From Onthophagus taurus (lineage: Eukaryota; Arthropoda; Insecta; Coleoptera; Scarabaeidae), in the NCBI RefSeq assembly GCF_036711975.1, contig NC_091968.1, forward strand, positions 22,816,001 to 22,880,000: a DNA stretch of 64,000 nucleotides, given 5' to 3'. Below the pieces are notes generated by a model. It was given only the letters and a program-made list of their open reading frames with translations, had not been told where the DNA came from and did no database searches. Made by a program: the position numbers and the translations under genes. Shown piece by piece: positions 1-11,511 of the stretch (position 1 is its first letter; the number at the start of each line of letters is the position of its first letter).

Positions 1-8
1 CAGTTTCT

Positions 9-188
9 CTAGTAAAGTTCATCATCTACCTTCTTAATTATCATATTCTTGTCGTATTTAGTTTCGGTTAACAACAACGTTTTTAACGGAAGTAGTACAA
101 TTACAAATAGCCGTAAATATTCTAGTTGCAAAAGTCCTCGCCGACGTCCTGGCCCTATTCGACCACTGTCCGATGCGTTTCGTGCCAT
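9..188 (-). CDS. Possible 59-residue small protein (unrecognised)
   Basis: A short open frame starts at an ATG embedded in an AGATGGC motif and ends in TAG near the window edge. It has a basic N-terminus (GRIGPGRRRG) followed by a hydrophobic stretch (LRLFVIVLLPLKTLLL) and a charged tail, so it could be a one-pass membrane peptide. I recognise no family. It could also be a further exon of the gene at 336-579, because the ATG is preceded by AG, but that reading frame soon meets a stop. The frame is short enough to arise by chance in this AT-rich sequence. Confidence 0.25.
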   Translation of the reverse strand: MARNASDSGRIGPGRRRGLLQLEYLRLFVIVLLPLKTLLLTETKYDKNMIIKKVDDELY

Positions 189-236
189 CTATCGAAAAAT
201 AAAATCATTAAAAAAAAATTAAGTGTAATTTACAAG

Positions 237-245
237 AGATGGCGC
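237..245 (+). promoter_or_regulatory. AGATGGCGC motif
   Basis: This is one of at least ten AGATGGCGC/GCGCCATCT words near gene starts in this window. It resembles the core of insect CTCF or YY1/Pho sites. The function is inferred only. Confidence 0.3.
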
Positions 246-335
246 TAATCGAGTCTAAACGGCCTAATTTTCGTGGCTATTTTAAGGAGACGCATAAATC
301 AATAAATTTCAAAATAAAAACAAAATTATACTCAC

Positions 336-579
336 TTTGTATTCCATTATCCTGGTTGTTGTTTAAAAAGGCAACAAAAACATGTTATAAATGTCAAGGT
401 TAATTTTTTTAACTTACTAATTTACTTTTTTGTTTCTGCCTGGATTGCGCTTCGATTTTAGCGGCCTCTAAAAGGTCGTTAATAAACCCGTTTACATCCC
501 TCATCATCTCCGGGTCATTTTTAAACTCTTGAACGCGAAGTTCCATCGGTTTATTCAATTCCAACGTTAAATTCGCCAT
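336..579 (-). CDS. First two exons of an unidentified protein gene
   Basis: Exon 1 runs from the ATG at 579 to 418 (54 codons, donor GTAAGT). A 16-base microexon (351-336) follows an AG acceptor (AACAACCAG) and is followed by donor GTGAGT; it keeps the frame and adds about five residues. The peptide is soluble and helical with a K/Q-rich end (motifs EFKNDPEMMRDVNGFI and LLEAAKIEAQSR). I do not recognise the family. Remaining exons would lie to the left, partly outside the window. The sequence upstream of the ATG (580-790) carries the usual AGATGGCGCC word and is probably the promoter. The start choice rests on the in-frame ATG and good codon texture. Confidence 0.5.
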
Positions 580-762
580 TTTAATTCACTTTTTTATTAT
601 TATTTATGTTCGAATTTCGCGCAATTATCCCGTTTTGAATCTGATCTTTAATCTTTTTTCGATAAGACGTGTGTTTACCGGGACTACCGCGATTGATTGT
701 AAATTCTAACCTCACTTTCGTTCGTTTTCCACTTAATTATGCATTTTCGCACGGAAAATTAT

Positions 763-772
763 AGATGGCGCC
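763..772 (+). promoter_or_regulatory. AGATGGCGCC motif upstream of the 336-579 gene
   Basis: The palindrome-flanked word lies about 185 bp upstream of the ATG at 579. Its spacing to the start codon is longer than the 60-75 bp seen for SNRNP48 and BARD1. It may be an insulator or promoter element of the CTCF or YY1/Pho type; this is inferred. Confidence 0.35.
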
Positions 773-796
773 ACATTTATTATAACTAAATAAAAT

Positions 797-975
797 GATA
801 GGTTAAAAAATTAATTCTTTTTGGATTATTTATTTTATTCTACAAAAAAAATGAAATGAAATCAAAACTCAAAAATAATTTTTGTATCCATTTCTTCATT
901 CTTTATTTTTATAGTCTTTTGATTCGTTTTTTTCGAGAGTATTTAGATTTATCCCAATATTTTACATCCTTTTCA
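797..975 (-). pseudogene. Duplicated 3' end of SNRNP48 (fragment)
   Basis: This stretch closely copies 4170-4350, the last ~33 codons and start of the 3' flank of SNRNP48, in the same orientation. An extra A in the run after TACTCTCG breaks the frame, and several substitutions follow. With the true gene end at 4248 it forms direct repeats on either side of the satellite array at 1080-4060, so array and fragment probably arose in one rearrangement. Confidence 0.75.
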
Positions 976-984
976 TCCTTTTAG

Positions 985-1062
985 ATTCTAGTTCTATATA
1001 GTGTTTGTTCTAGTTTTACACTATCACTAGAACTAAAACTAGAACGAGATCTAAAAACATAC
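985..1062. repeat. Imperfect palindrome built from TCTAGTTCTAG-type words
   Basis: A hairpin-forming stretch runs AGATTCTAGTTC ... GAACTAAAACTAGAAC. A related sequence is at about 21525-21590 inside the minisatellite of the Lobe intron. It is probably a small mobile or foldback sequence; I cannot assign a family. Confidence 0.45.
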
Positions 1063-1079
1063 GGGTTTAGTCGTGAAAA

Positions 1080-4060
1080 ATACTTTCAGGTGTCAATGTC
1101 AACTTTAATTTTATTATTACATTCGTAATCTTCATTAAATTACCTTTAAAGTGAGTCCAAACTTGACGCATTTATCTCAAAAAACCAAAAAGTTTCAATT
1201 TTTAACTTTTAATTTTGACATATTTGTCAGCTTCATAAAAAATCCTTTAAAATGAGTCCAAACTCGACATATTTAACTTTAATAATAATGGAAATACAAT
1301 CACTTCCGGTTTGAAACGTCAACGTCAATTTTGACATATTTGTCATCTTCATTAAAAAGCTTTAAAATGAGTCCAAAGATAACGCACTTATCTCAAAAAA
1401 CAAAAAAGTTGGAATAAAAAACATTAAACCCGAAGTTAGCAATTTAATTTTTAAATATTAATACCAACCTTAATTTTTTATTTTTTTTTATTAAATTTTT
1501 GTTTTTGTGACAAATATTAAGACATTTTATGAAAATTAAGAATATGCCAAAATAACATTGACATTTCAAACCGGAAGTTGCTTATATCTCGAGTAATATT
1601 GGAATTAAACGTATCATGTTTGGACTCATTTCAAAGGATTTTTCACCACGATTACAAATATGTCAAAATTGACGTTGACATTCTTAACCGGAAGTTGGCA
1701 TTAACTTCATTAATATTGAAGATAAATATGTCGTGTTTGTACTCATTGTAAAGGATTTTTAATGAAGATTACAAATATGTCAAAATTGAGGCTGACATTT
1801 TAAACCTGAAGTTAGTTATCATATAATAGACAAATGGACAACTTCATGGTGTTCTTTCATGATGTATTCTTTATTAAAAAACCTTTAAAACGAGTCCAAA
1901 TATGATGCATTTATCTCAAAAAACCAAAAAGTTTGAACTTTCAACTTCAAATTTTCACATATTTGTCAACTTCATAAAAAATATTTTAAAATGAGTCCAA
2001 ACTCGACATATTTAAGTTTAATAATAATGGAAATACAACCACTTCCGGTTTGAAACGTCAACGTCAATTTTGACATATTTGTCATCTTCATTAAAAAACC
2101 TTTAAAACGAGTCCAAAGATGACGCACTTATCTCAAAAAACAAAAAAGTTAGAATAAAAAACATTAAATCCGAAGTTAGCAACAATGAAGATAATTTAAT
2201 TTTTAAATATTAATACCAACCTTAATTTTTTATTTTTTTTTATTAAATTCTTGTTTTTGTGGCAAATATAAAGACATTTTATAAAAATTAAGAATATACG
2301 AAAATGACATTGACATTTCAAACCGGAAGTTGCTTATATCTCGAGTAATATTAGAATTAAACGTATCATGTTTGGACTCATTTTAAAAGATTTTTCACGA
2401 CGATTACAAATATGTCAAAATTGACGTTGACATTCTTAACCGGAAGTTGACCATAACTTCATTAATATTGAAGATAAATATGTCGTGTTTGTACTCATTG
2501 TAAAGGATTTTTAATGAAGATTACAAATATGTCAAAATTGAGGTTGACATTTGAAACCTGAAGTTAGTTACCATATAATAGATAAATGGACAACTTCATG
2601 GTGTTCTTTCATGATGTATTCTTTATTAAAAAACCTTTAAAACGAGTCCAAATATGATGCATTTATCTCAAAAAACCAAAAAGTTTGAACTTTCAACTTC
2701 TAATTTTCACATATTTGTCAACTTCATAAAAAATATTTTAAAATGAGTCCAAACTCGACATATTTAAGTTTAATAATAATGGAAATACAACCACTTCCGG
2801 TTTGAAACGTCAACGTCAGTTTTTACATATTTGTCATCTTCATTAAAAAACCTTTAAAATGAGTCCAAAGATGACGCACTTATCTCAAAAAACAAAAAAG
2901 TTAGAATAAAAAACATTAAACCCGAAGTTAGCAACAATGAAGATAGCAATTTAATTTTTAAATATTAATACCAACCTTAATTTTTTATTTTTTTTTATTA
3001 AATTTTTGTTTTTGTGACAAATATTAAGACATTTTATAAAAATTAAGAATATGCCAAAATGACATTGACATTTCAAACCGGAAGTTGCTTATATCTCGAG
3101 TAATATTGGAATTAAACGTATCATGTTTGGACTCATTTTAAAGGATTTTTCACGACGATTACAAATAGTCAAAATTGACGTTGACATTCTTAACCGGAAG
3201 TTGACCATAACTTCATTAATATTGAAGATAAATATGTCGTGTTTGTACTCATTTTAAAGGATTTTTAATGAACATTACAAATATGTCAAAATTGAGGTTG
3301 ACATTTGAAACCTGAAGTTAGTCATCATGTAATAGACAAACGAACAACTTCATGGTGTTCTTTCATGATGTATTCTTTATTAAAAAACCTTTAAAATAAG
3401 TCCAAATATGATGCATTTATCCCAAAAAACCAAAAAGTTTGAACTTTCAACTTTTAATTTTCACATATTTGTCAACTACATAAAAAATCCTTTAAAATGA
3501 GTCCAAACTCGACATATTTAACTTTAATATTAATATAAATGCAATCACTTCCGGTTTGAAACGTCAACGTCAATTTTGACATATTTGTCATCTTCATTAA
3601 AAAACCTTTAAAATGAATCCAAAGATGACGCACTTATCTCAAAAAAAAACATTTAAACCCGAAGTTAGCAACAATTTAATTTTTAACTATTAATACCAAC
3701 CTTAATTTTTTATTTTTTTTGTTATATTTTTGTTTTTGTGACAAATATTAAGACATTTTATAAAAATTAAGAATATGTCAAAATGATATTGACATTTCAA
3801 ACCGGAAGTTGCTTATATCTCGAGTAATATTGGAATTAAACGTATCATGTTTGGACTCATTTTAAAGGATTTTTCACGACGATTACAAATATGTCAAAAC
3901 TGACGTTCGAAAACCGGAAGTTGGCCATAACTTCAATATTGAAGATAAATATATCGTGTTTGTACTCATTTTAAAGGATTTTTTATGAAGATTACAAATA
4001 TATCAAAATTGAGGTTGACATTTTAAACCTGAAGTATCATATTAAAATAGAAGGTAATCT
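1080..4060. repeat. Satellite A: about four copies of a ~750-bp unit
   Basis: The landmark ACCGGAAGTTGCTTATATC recurs near 1572, 2320, 3075 and 3800, giving periods of about 750, 753 and 726 bp. Each unit is itself composite. An ~85-bp module (GGACTCATTTTAAAGG ... ATGTCAAAATTGACGTTGACAT ... ACCGGAAGT) appears several times in both orientations, so each unit can fold back on itself. Copies are 90-95% alike by eye. The same family lies inverted at 22795-24070. The right end (4060-4130) runs into sequence resembling the subterminal part of the transposon ends in the BARD1 and Lobe introns. Confidence 0.85.
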
Positions 4061-4247
4061 ACTTTAAAGTTAGTCACTTTTCAGCACTTTCTTTTTAATG
4101 TTTTATTTTATTTATTTTTTTTAATTTTAATCTACTTTTGAATTCTGCATTTTGTTTGAAACAAACTAAAAAGCTAGGTTAAAAAATGAACTCCTTTTGG
4201 ATTATTTATTTTGTTCTACAAAAAAAAAAAGAAAATGAAATCAAAAC

Positions 4248-5750
4248 TCAAAAATAATTTTTGTATCCATTTCTTCTTTCCCTATTTCTATAGTCTTTTG
4301 ATTCGTTTCTTCGAGAGTATTTAGATTTATCCCAATATTTAACATCTTTTTCGTCGTCTTTGTATCTTCTCCTTTCGCTTTCTGATCTTCTCCCAAAACC
4401 CTCATTTCTTGAGTTTCTTTCGTCTTTTTTTCTGATCTCATCTTGAACGTTTTCGTGATTTGATTTTTCTCTATAAGATCGAATTGATTCTTTTGATCGC
4501 TCCCTTTTTTTATTATTCCTTTCGGGGGTTCCCCTTCGCGATTTACAACTTTCCCTATCGACACTTTCCGTATCGCTGGATTCTTTTTGTTTTAAATCTT
4601 TCCTTAAAGTACTTCTTGAGCTATTTGAGCTATTTCTACTTGTCGACCTCCCTTCGTGCTCTCCATCATCTTTTTTTGAACTTCTAGCTCCAATCCAATC
4701 GCGGTACACCTCCATTTGAGACTCAATAACTTCCCTAAGCACTTCAGTATGCGTTTTTCGACTTGTATGAACTGATTTATATTTAATCCTTCGTCGTTTT
4801 GCGTCACGCTCTAACGCCAATTGCTCTTCGTATGTCATTGGTTTTGATTCATCGCGTTTTGGTTGAGAACTATTTTAAAAAAAAGTGAGGTTATAACTTT
4901 TTGGATTAATCTTTTTTTGTTAAATTAACTTACACATTGTATTCAGGTAATTTGTTAGGTTCTTTAGTGTTTGCAATGGCATAATCATACAGAGCAAGTC
5001 TTTCATCATAGCTGTAAGTGGTGAGAAGGCGATCAGATGTTCTTGGATCTGGATCTTGTCCATTCCACCCTAACAAAACGAATGAAACCATAGAAATTTT
5101 AATGAATCCCCCAAAAATGAGCCCCTCAATTCAATTTTTTTAATAGCATAAAAAAGGATATAATTAAAAAAGGATATAGATGACGCTTATTGACTTGTAA
5201 AAAGTTCTTAAAACTTGTAAAGCTTGTAACTAGTACTTGTATAATTGTGATTTCTGAAAAAGAGCGTCCGCAATTATCGGGGGGCTGATTGTAAAAAGGG
5301 GGTGATTCTTCTATTACATATTTCTTAAAAAAACTTACTTGTAACGAAATTATCTCGCGTTTTATGCGCTAATGAAAGAATTTCGATTTTTTTCTGATTG
5401 TCTATCATGATGGAAGTCTCAGAATGGTGTTGGGGCTCAGAAAGGAATTCTTCTACCAAGTTGTAACCTTCTTTTCGTATGGCGCATTTTTTAACATGAT
5501 TAGATGCCGATTTTTGAGGTATTTTATGAGTTGGATCCAAAACGCACGCAACAAGCTTCTTATCCTATATAATCAACAAAAAAAAACCGCTTAAATCGTT
5601 AGATAGACTTCAAATTATAGTCACCTTTAAAACTTTTTCATCCTCCCAATTAAGAACCTCCAAAACGTTTCGAACCTTATCTTTTGAAGACAATATAAAT
5701 TGTTCTAAGCTTTCTAATTGAACACGTCTAATATCCGTGTTAAAATCCAT
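4248..5750 (-). CDS. SNRNP48: U11/U12 small nuclear ribonucleoprotein 48 kDa protein
   Basis: This is a minor-spliceosome (U12-type) component that contacts the 5' splice site region in the U11/U12 di-snRNP. Four exons join in phase: 5750-5625, 5564-5339, 5069-4934 and 4869-4248, giving 369 residues (human about 339). The CHHC zinc finger is visible at about residues 49-69 (C..DPTH..H..KC followed by RKEGYN). The conserved DRLALYDYAI block lies near residue 140 and HTSRKTHTEVLREVI near 200. An Arg/Ser/Lys/Glu-rich tail fills the rest. Introns are short (60-270 bp) with GT-AG ends. A GCGCCATCT word lies 61 bp upstream of the ATG. The last ~33 codons are duplicated at 797-975. Identification rests on remembered family motifs and is firm. 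Confidence 0.9.
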
Positions 5751-5810
5751 TTTTTACTCGCTGACATTTCTTCGTTTTTGAGGTTATATCAATTTTTAGG
5801 TTAACCTTCA

Positions 5811-5819
5811 GCGCCATCT
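5811..5819 (-). promoter_or_regulatory. AGATGGCGC motif, SNRNP48 promoter
   Basis: It lies between the SNRNP48 start codon (5750) and the 3' end of BARD1 (5901), about 60 bp upstream of the ATG. A diverged copy of this whole promoter stretch occurs at 17290-17405. Confidence 0.4.
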
Positions 5820-5900
5820 ATGTTTATTTATTTGAACTAAAATTATTTTAATTTATAGGGATCTATAATACATAAAAATATAGATAAAACAAATATATTT

Positions 5901-8900
5901 TTAATCAATAATTTTAAACGCCAAAATACAATCGATTAACCATTCCGAACTCCTATGTTTTAATTCTCTCATATTATACATCAACTGTGGTTTCTCATCT
6001 TCATGATATATAACGTAGCTGCTACAGGTATTTAAAGAAGTGTTTGAAGCATGAAATGGGTAATAAAAGTGATCGTTATCGGCACTTTTAACGATTGGGG
6101 GTCTTCGTAAAACTTTTCCACCCCCCGTTCGCACTAAAGTGGCTAAATCGTCTTTGTTTAGTTTAATATTACAAATTAATTTTCGCTGAGAGTGGCCACT
6201 AATAAAAAAATCCATTCCATTGAACAGTTTTGGATTCTTAAATAGACGATTCATAATTGAGGATTTATTGGATTCTTTGTAAACTTCGGTGATAAAGTTG
6301 AAAGCATTTTTTTCGGGTTCGTTAATCCCTAAAAAGTAAAAATAATTGGTATAATTCAAGAATCATCATGTCGCTTAAAAATCGAACTCAAATAAAACTG
6401 TCAGCAAAAAATTTTTAGGGTAAAATATCTTTTTTGTATCATTACTAAAAACATTTTGATCAGAATTTCTGAAACCACAACCTTTTGATCTGAAATGAAA
6501 ATAAGTAGCACCTTTTGAACATAACACTAGATATATAGCACTTTTATTATTATTATGAATAGAGTAAAAAACGATAGGTTAAGGGTAAATAAAAAAATCT
6601 GACATATGAATATTTATTTATATTTTGATTACACCAACATCATGCTCCAAACAATCACAAGATTCATTATGCTGGTGATCTTCAACATCATCATTGATCA
6701 TTATAGTTTCTTGATTAAAAATAATATGCTTATAACTGCGTTAAGTCAGTCCAGCTGCTAGCAACATCTTTCTTTTTGTTCTTGCTTATACCTTGAGGTC
6801 TCATGGGCAATTGTGCAACCGTTTGGCAATGGCGGTTACCTCGCTTCAAAACAATACGTATCGTGAGTGTAAATATTGCAACCAGATTTTATAATAATTC
6901 TTTTTACTGAACTAGTTTCTTATAATGTTGTTCAAGGTCATTGATATCATACTTTCAATGTCCCATGTTTTCTATAAATTTCATAATATGGTTCAGGAAG
7001 TGTTATTTCCAAGTCCTTTAAAAAGGGTGAATAATGCCAATCTTACTTCAACTGACCCTCTCCCAGATGGTGTTTCTAACCATGTAAAGAATGTAGGATT
7101 ATGTTATTACACATAAATTATATAAACTTATTTGTCTCGAATAGTATGCATCTTGTATAGGAGTTTTTGGTAACGGTTGCACTTTCTCCATAACTAAACA
7201 CAAACTTATACTGTCAGGCACATCCTGACAAATCATAGCATAAATAGGAATCCAAGTACTACAGACATCTAATATAGGGGTTTTAAAATTAATATTGTAT
7301 TCTTTGTAAAAAAATTTCATAAAACAGTGTACGTGAAACTCTGATATAGTCTTTGTTTTTTGGAGTTTGGCTGGTAGATTATTCAAAAACTTTCTGAGAC
7401 TGTCCTTTTTATCCTTTGTTTTATTTGACTTCCTATCAACGCCGCGGTTTTCTTTAGGTATTCCACCTTATATCAAAACCTTTTTCTTAAACAATTGAAA
7501 ACTTTAATAAAAAAGGACCTACAAACTCTTTGCATCTTTGTGCCTTGAAATTTTATTACATAGTAGGTACCACTAGTAGCACGGTTTCTTGTACAGAATC
7601 TGGGACTAGATTTTCATTTTCTTTTAGGTTCTGAAGGGCCCAAAAGCCTAGTTAAAAAGATGTCTTGCTCGACTTTCGTAACGTTATTATGCAAACGTGT
7701 TCTTGATTACATCCTCAATGGTTATTGAACAACTCCTGAATTTTGACTTCGTGTTTTTACATCTATGCTTGTATGTATGTTGCTTTGAAGAAATAAAATG
7801 AAATCATATGCGGAAACCAACAGAAAACACAATATTCGTACAGAAAAAAATAAGAGTATCAAAGGCACTTACTTTTTCCGATAGGTGGAGGGATCTTTTC
7901 GTATTTTATGTCTTACACCACTATTTAGGGCACGTACATCCATGTTTCAGTCGGGTTTTATAGAATTTTTGAATGAATTTGTTAAAATCGATAAATTAAT
8001 CGACGAAATATCCGCGCGGGGAAACTTGACACCACAGATAATAGTATTTATCCACAATCACCTTATAATTGAAGTTTTATCCACACTTATGAACCGTATA
8101 AAGTACCAGTTTATCCACTAGTGCAATAAAATTACTTTATCTACGACTGCTTGGATAAGTCATCATTACCGCACTCATTTGAGGTGATTTGAGTTACGTA
8201 ATGAAGTTCATTACCGCACTGGTTTCATTACGTAACGCATTTTTAGCCTAATCAGAACAGACTTAATTTATTGAAACGAGCAACAATACAAAAGAAAAAG
8301 TGCTATCTACTTACAGAGAAACAATACTATTTATTATAAACATTAATTGTTATGTTCTTACATTTCAAAACACTTATTCCAGATGAGTAAACATGTTGTT
8401 GAAACTGACAATTCAAAATTGTCAACAATCATTTCAAAATATTTTTATAAGTGTCAAATACACTTTTTTAAAGAAATTGATTTTTTAGTAATTTTTAGCA
8501 GTCGTAGATAAAATGCTGTATATCACACGTGGGCTAGAGCATAATTACAGTACTCGTGTGATTACAATGAGTGCAATTCTCCACACTCATACAGTAATTA
8601 TGTTTCTAGCCCACTTGTAATATAAATAACTATTATTCCACTAGTGGAATAATGAAAAATAAAATCCACCACCAATCAAATCCTATTTATTATTTATATT
8701 AACATTTATACTAATAGACATTTCATTCTTTGATTTAAATAAATAAAATATTGTTATTGTTGCTATTTATTTAATAAATAGCAACAATTCAACACCTTCC
8801 AATGTTTTTTTAGTTAATTGCAATGATTTTTGAGGTGACAGCCGCTGTCAGAGTGAAATGTCAAATCATTTTTTGATAACATCAGATGAAATTGTGGATA

Positions 8901-11429
8901 AAACGTTGTATTGCATGCGTGTCTTAGATGCATTTTATTCACTTAAGAAAATTAAACGCTCGAGCTGAAATGCTGTCTAAAACACTTACACAATAAATAA
9001 CTATTGTCCATGACTGCCTTATAATATATACCTTATAAATGAGTTTTCTAAAGCGAAAAGGTAGTTATTTTTCACAGTTCAACTTGACAGACTAATAATT
9101 ATTTGAAACGTCAAAATTTTAAAAAACATCAATTTAATTTAATTTTAGGACTTTTTAAAGGTTTGACATTAAAAAAATGTAAACAAATTCCTTTTTTCGT
9201 ATGATTTAAGCATAAATTAATTAATTTTCGTAAAAAAAAACATGACGTTTCATAAAATTGACATTTAATTTTGACAAATTGTTGTGAAGTTGGTTACAGT
9301 TGGTAACATCGAATTTTTATCACATTAACGTTTAACTTTATTCAAAAATTTATTAATAGTTATTTATTGTGTAAGTGTTTTAGACAGCATTTTATCCACG
9401 CAAGAATGTTTAAACGCGAGAGCGAAGCTCTTAAGCATTATAATATAAGTAATATAAGCATATAAGTAACTTTATTCCACTAGTGGATAAAGTGGTACTT
9501 TACACGGTGCATAAGTGTGGATAAAAAAATTATTTTTAAAGGATAGTCTTTTTCACAGAATAAATAATAGCGGTGAATAATCATTATTCACGGGTAATCA
9601 ACTTGATAGACTTGAATAATTATTTGAAACGTCAAAATTTCAAAAAACGTCAATTTCATTTAATTCTTTTAGGACTTTCTAAAAGTTTGACATTAAAAAA
9701 AACGTAAACAAATTCCTTTTTTCGTATGATTTAAGCATAAATTAATTAATTTTCGTAAAAAAAAACATGACGTTTCATAAAATTGACATTTAATTTTGAC
9801 AAATTGTTGTGAAGTTGGTTACAGTTGGTAACATCGAATTTGTGTCACATTGACGTTTACACTTTATCAATCAATTTCAACAGTACCTTTATTCACTAAC
9901 CTTAGTGAATTTAACACTTGCCATAATAGAGTTGAATGCTGCATAGAAATCATAGAAATCAAGGAAATAGTCTTTTTTGATCAGAACTTATCTTCCTAAT
10001 CGACACTAATATGAAATATAGCTCTTTTGGAATAGAAATTAATTAAGAGTTTAATAATCAGTTTCAATTAGGAAAAAATAGCACTTTTTGATCAGAATCA
10101 AAAAATTTTTACAAAATTAAAGTAGATATGATCAGTTTTTACCAAGACTAAACACAGTCTGTAGAAAAAACGTATGAAGCATCCAATATGGAAATAACAA
10201 GTAACATTGTTTGTGACGTCACAAAATATGACGTCACATCGAAACTTTAATATGATTTTTTGATATGCTCTACACTTTTCAACACTTTCTTTTTATTTCT
10301 AACGTGTTTTTTGGGTCATTTCATATCAATTAATAAAAAATCGTCGATTTGTAAGCCACATAATGATTCTTGAATTTTTCCAAATAATTATAATTTATAC
10401 TATAATTAATAATAAGAAAAAAAATAGTATTTAATTACTTACATCGTTTTTTAACGATAAATATTCCTTTTAATAAGCAAATTAAAACATTTATATCCAT
10501 CTTCCCATCATAAATATAATGAGTAACATCAGATTTGGTTATGAAATCACTAAAAGTTACAATATTAACTTTAGCTTTTGTAAGTTTGGTTTGTTCTTCT
10601 TTATTTAATTCCTTTGCATAAACAACAGTTTGGACTTTGATGAAGATTTTTTTCGTAATATCATATATTTGATATAAAACAAGATTTTCCATTCCATTTA
10701 ATGCTTTGTTTCCTTTATAATCAAGGATGGTTGTATTTGCACCATAGTTAATTAAAATTTGTGCAATTTCACGTTTATTTAATAACACCGCTTTATGAAG
10801 TGGGGTTATGTAGTTTTCACCGGGAATATTAACCAAGGCACCTTCTGAAAGTAAATATTCCAGACAAGGTATATTATTACCTTGAACTGCTTCGTGCTTA
10901 AAAAAGTTGATGATACAATTATTATTTAAAAATAAAACATTTTTTGATATACAATTGGGGCCCAATTTGCGTAATCCGTCATGTTAAAATCAACACCATC
11001 CTTAATTAACTCCATAACCATCTCTAAATCGCCTTTTTTGCACGCTAAATGTAAAGGAGTTTCACCTTTATGATTACGTTTCATATCCATTTTAGAAACA
11101 ACAATTTCGTGATTACTTGAAACATTATTTGGGGTTGTATCTAAAAATTTGATTCAATATTTTTTCTTGTTATCATTAAAACTACCTTTAAAAATATCTT
11201 CAATCGCTTTTATCGATGTTAAGATCGTCTTCATCATCTGATTTTCTTCTAAATCTTGCGAAGTTGTTAATTTGTAACAAGTTGTACATCCTTTTGTTGA
11301 TTTGGAACAATTACATTGTAGATGACCACAAGGATTTAATAAATGACTCGGTAAATTTTTGCAGTATCCACAAATCAAAGATGCTTTTAATTCGATGAAA
11401 TCGTCGATTAAAAGTTTGTTTAGATCCAT
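5901..11429 (-). CDS. BARD1: BRCA1-associated RING domain protein 1, compact insect form
   Basis: BARD1 is the nuclear E3-ligase partner of BRCA1 in homologous recombination. Four exons join in phase: 11429-11186, 11140-10953, 10896-10443 and 6328-5901, giving 437 residues (human 777). The N-terminal RING has ligands C20, C23, C34, H36, C39, C41, C48 and C51. Ankyrin repeats follow at about 100-205 (GETPLHLACKKGDLEMV, ITPLHKAVLLNKREIAQILI). BRCT1 lies at about 222-310 and BRCT2 at 330-437 (DLATLVRTGGGKVL, SSEWLIDCILAFKI). The long disordered linker between RING and ankyrins seen in vertebrates is nearly absent. C39-x-C41 is one residue tighter than the usual C-x2-C, which may alter that zinc site. 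Introns 1 and 2 are 45 and 56 bp, while intron 3 is 4.1 kb because of a transposon insertion. Confidence 0.9.
7099..7386 (-). pseudogene. Decayed transposon protein fragment (DUF7869-like)
   Basis: A 95-residue open stretch carries FKTPILDVCSTW followed by VQPLPKTPIQDAYYSRQ and SLYNL. This resembles the pattern FKxPRxDVCxxC ... QxLPxPKxPxxxxxYxRQLWxY of a repetitive arthropod protein family with a DUF7869-type catalytic fold. Downstream sequence (7098-6620) has only scattered matching words and many stops. It is probably a remnant of the coding part of transposon G or of an element nested in it. Confidence 0.45.
8075..9526. mobile_element. Nested repeat with ~47-bp inverted ends
   Basis: The left end (8075-8121, TTTTATCCACACTTATGAAC ... 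TTTATCCACTAG) is mirrored at 9480-9526. Internal palindromes occur (TTATTCCACTAGTGGAATAA; GGGCTAGA ... TCTAGCCC at about 8528-8610). A second inverted pair containing TGTAAGTGTTTTAGACAGCA lies near 8970 and 9370. A shorter relative is at 26880-27290. No coding capacity was seen, so it is likely a non-autonomous element. Confidence 0.55.
9060..9870 (+). repeat. Direct duplication of ~255 bp (9060-9315 and 9590-9850)
   Basis: Two near-identical stretches share TTGAAACGTCAAAATTT and CCTTTTTTCGTATGATTTAA and end in GTTGGTAACATCGAATTT. They lie about 535 bp apart and flank the right end of the 8075-9526 repeat, suggesting that end was inserted between tandem copies. A 30-bp piece also recurs near 14690. 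Confidence 0.7.
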
Positions 11430-11502
11430 TTTTATTTATGTTTTAGATTTTTTTAAATTTTAAGGTTAGGATTGTTCGTTTCTAGTTTTATCTAAGATAG
11501 TA

Positions 11503-11511
11503 GCGCCATCT
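11503..11511 (-). promoter_or_regulatory. AGATGGCGC motif, BARD1 promoter
   Basis: This GCGCCATCT word lies 74 bp upstream of the BARD1 start codon, matching the position of the same word at SNRNP48. Confidence 0.4.

Larger units (their letters stand above)
6357..10375. mobile_element. Transposon G, copy 1, inside BARD1 intron 3
   Basis: The ends are inverted: CAAGAATCATCATGTCGC TTAAAAATCGA on the left, and its imperfect complement ending GATTCTTG on the right. AATT lies outside both ends as a candidate target duplication. Subterminal TTTTTGATCAGAA words occur near both ends. The same termini bound the insert in the Lobe intron (19478-24320). The interior is a mosaic with a decayed DUF7869-like coding fragment, a nested repeat with its own inverted ends (8075-9526) and a ~255-bp direct duplication. 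It is a DNA transposon or composite; the superfamily is unassigned. Confidence 0.6.

Noticed and set aside
1080-4060. CRISPR-like regularly spaced repeats
   Set aside because: Units are long, contiguous and internally inverted without unique spacers, in an intron-bearing eukaryotic genome.
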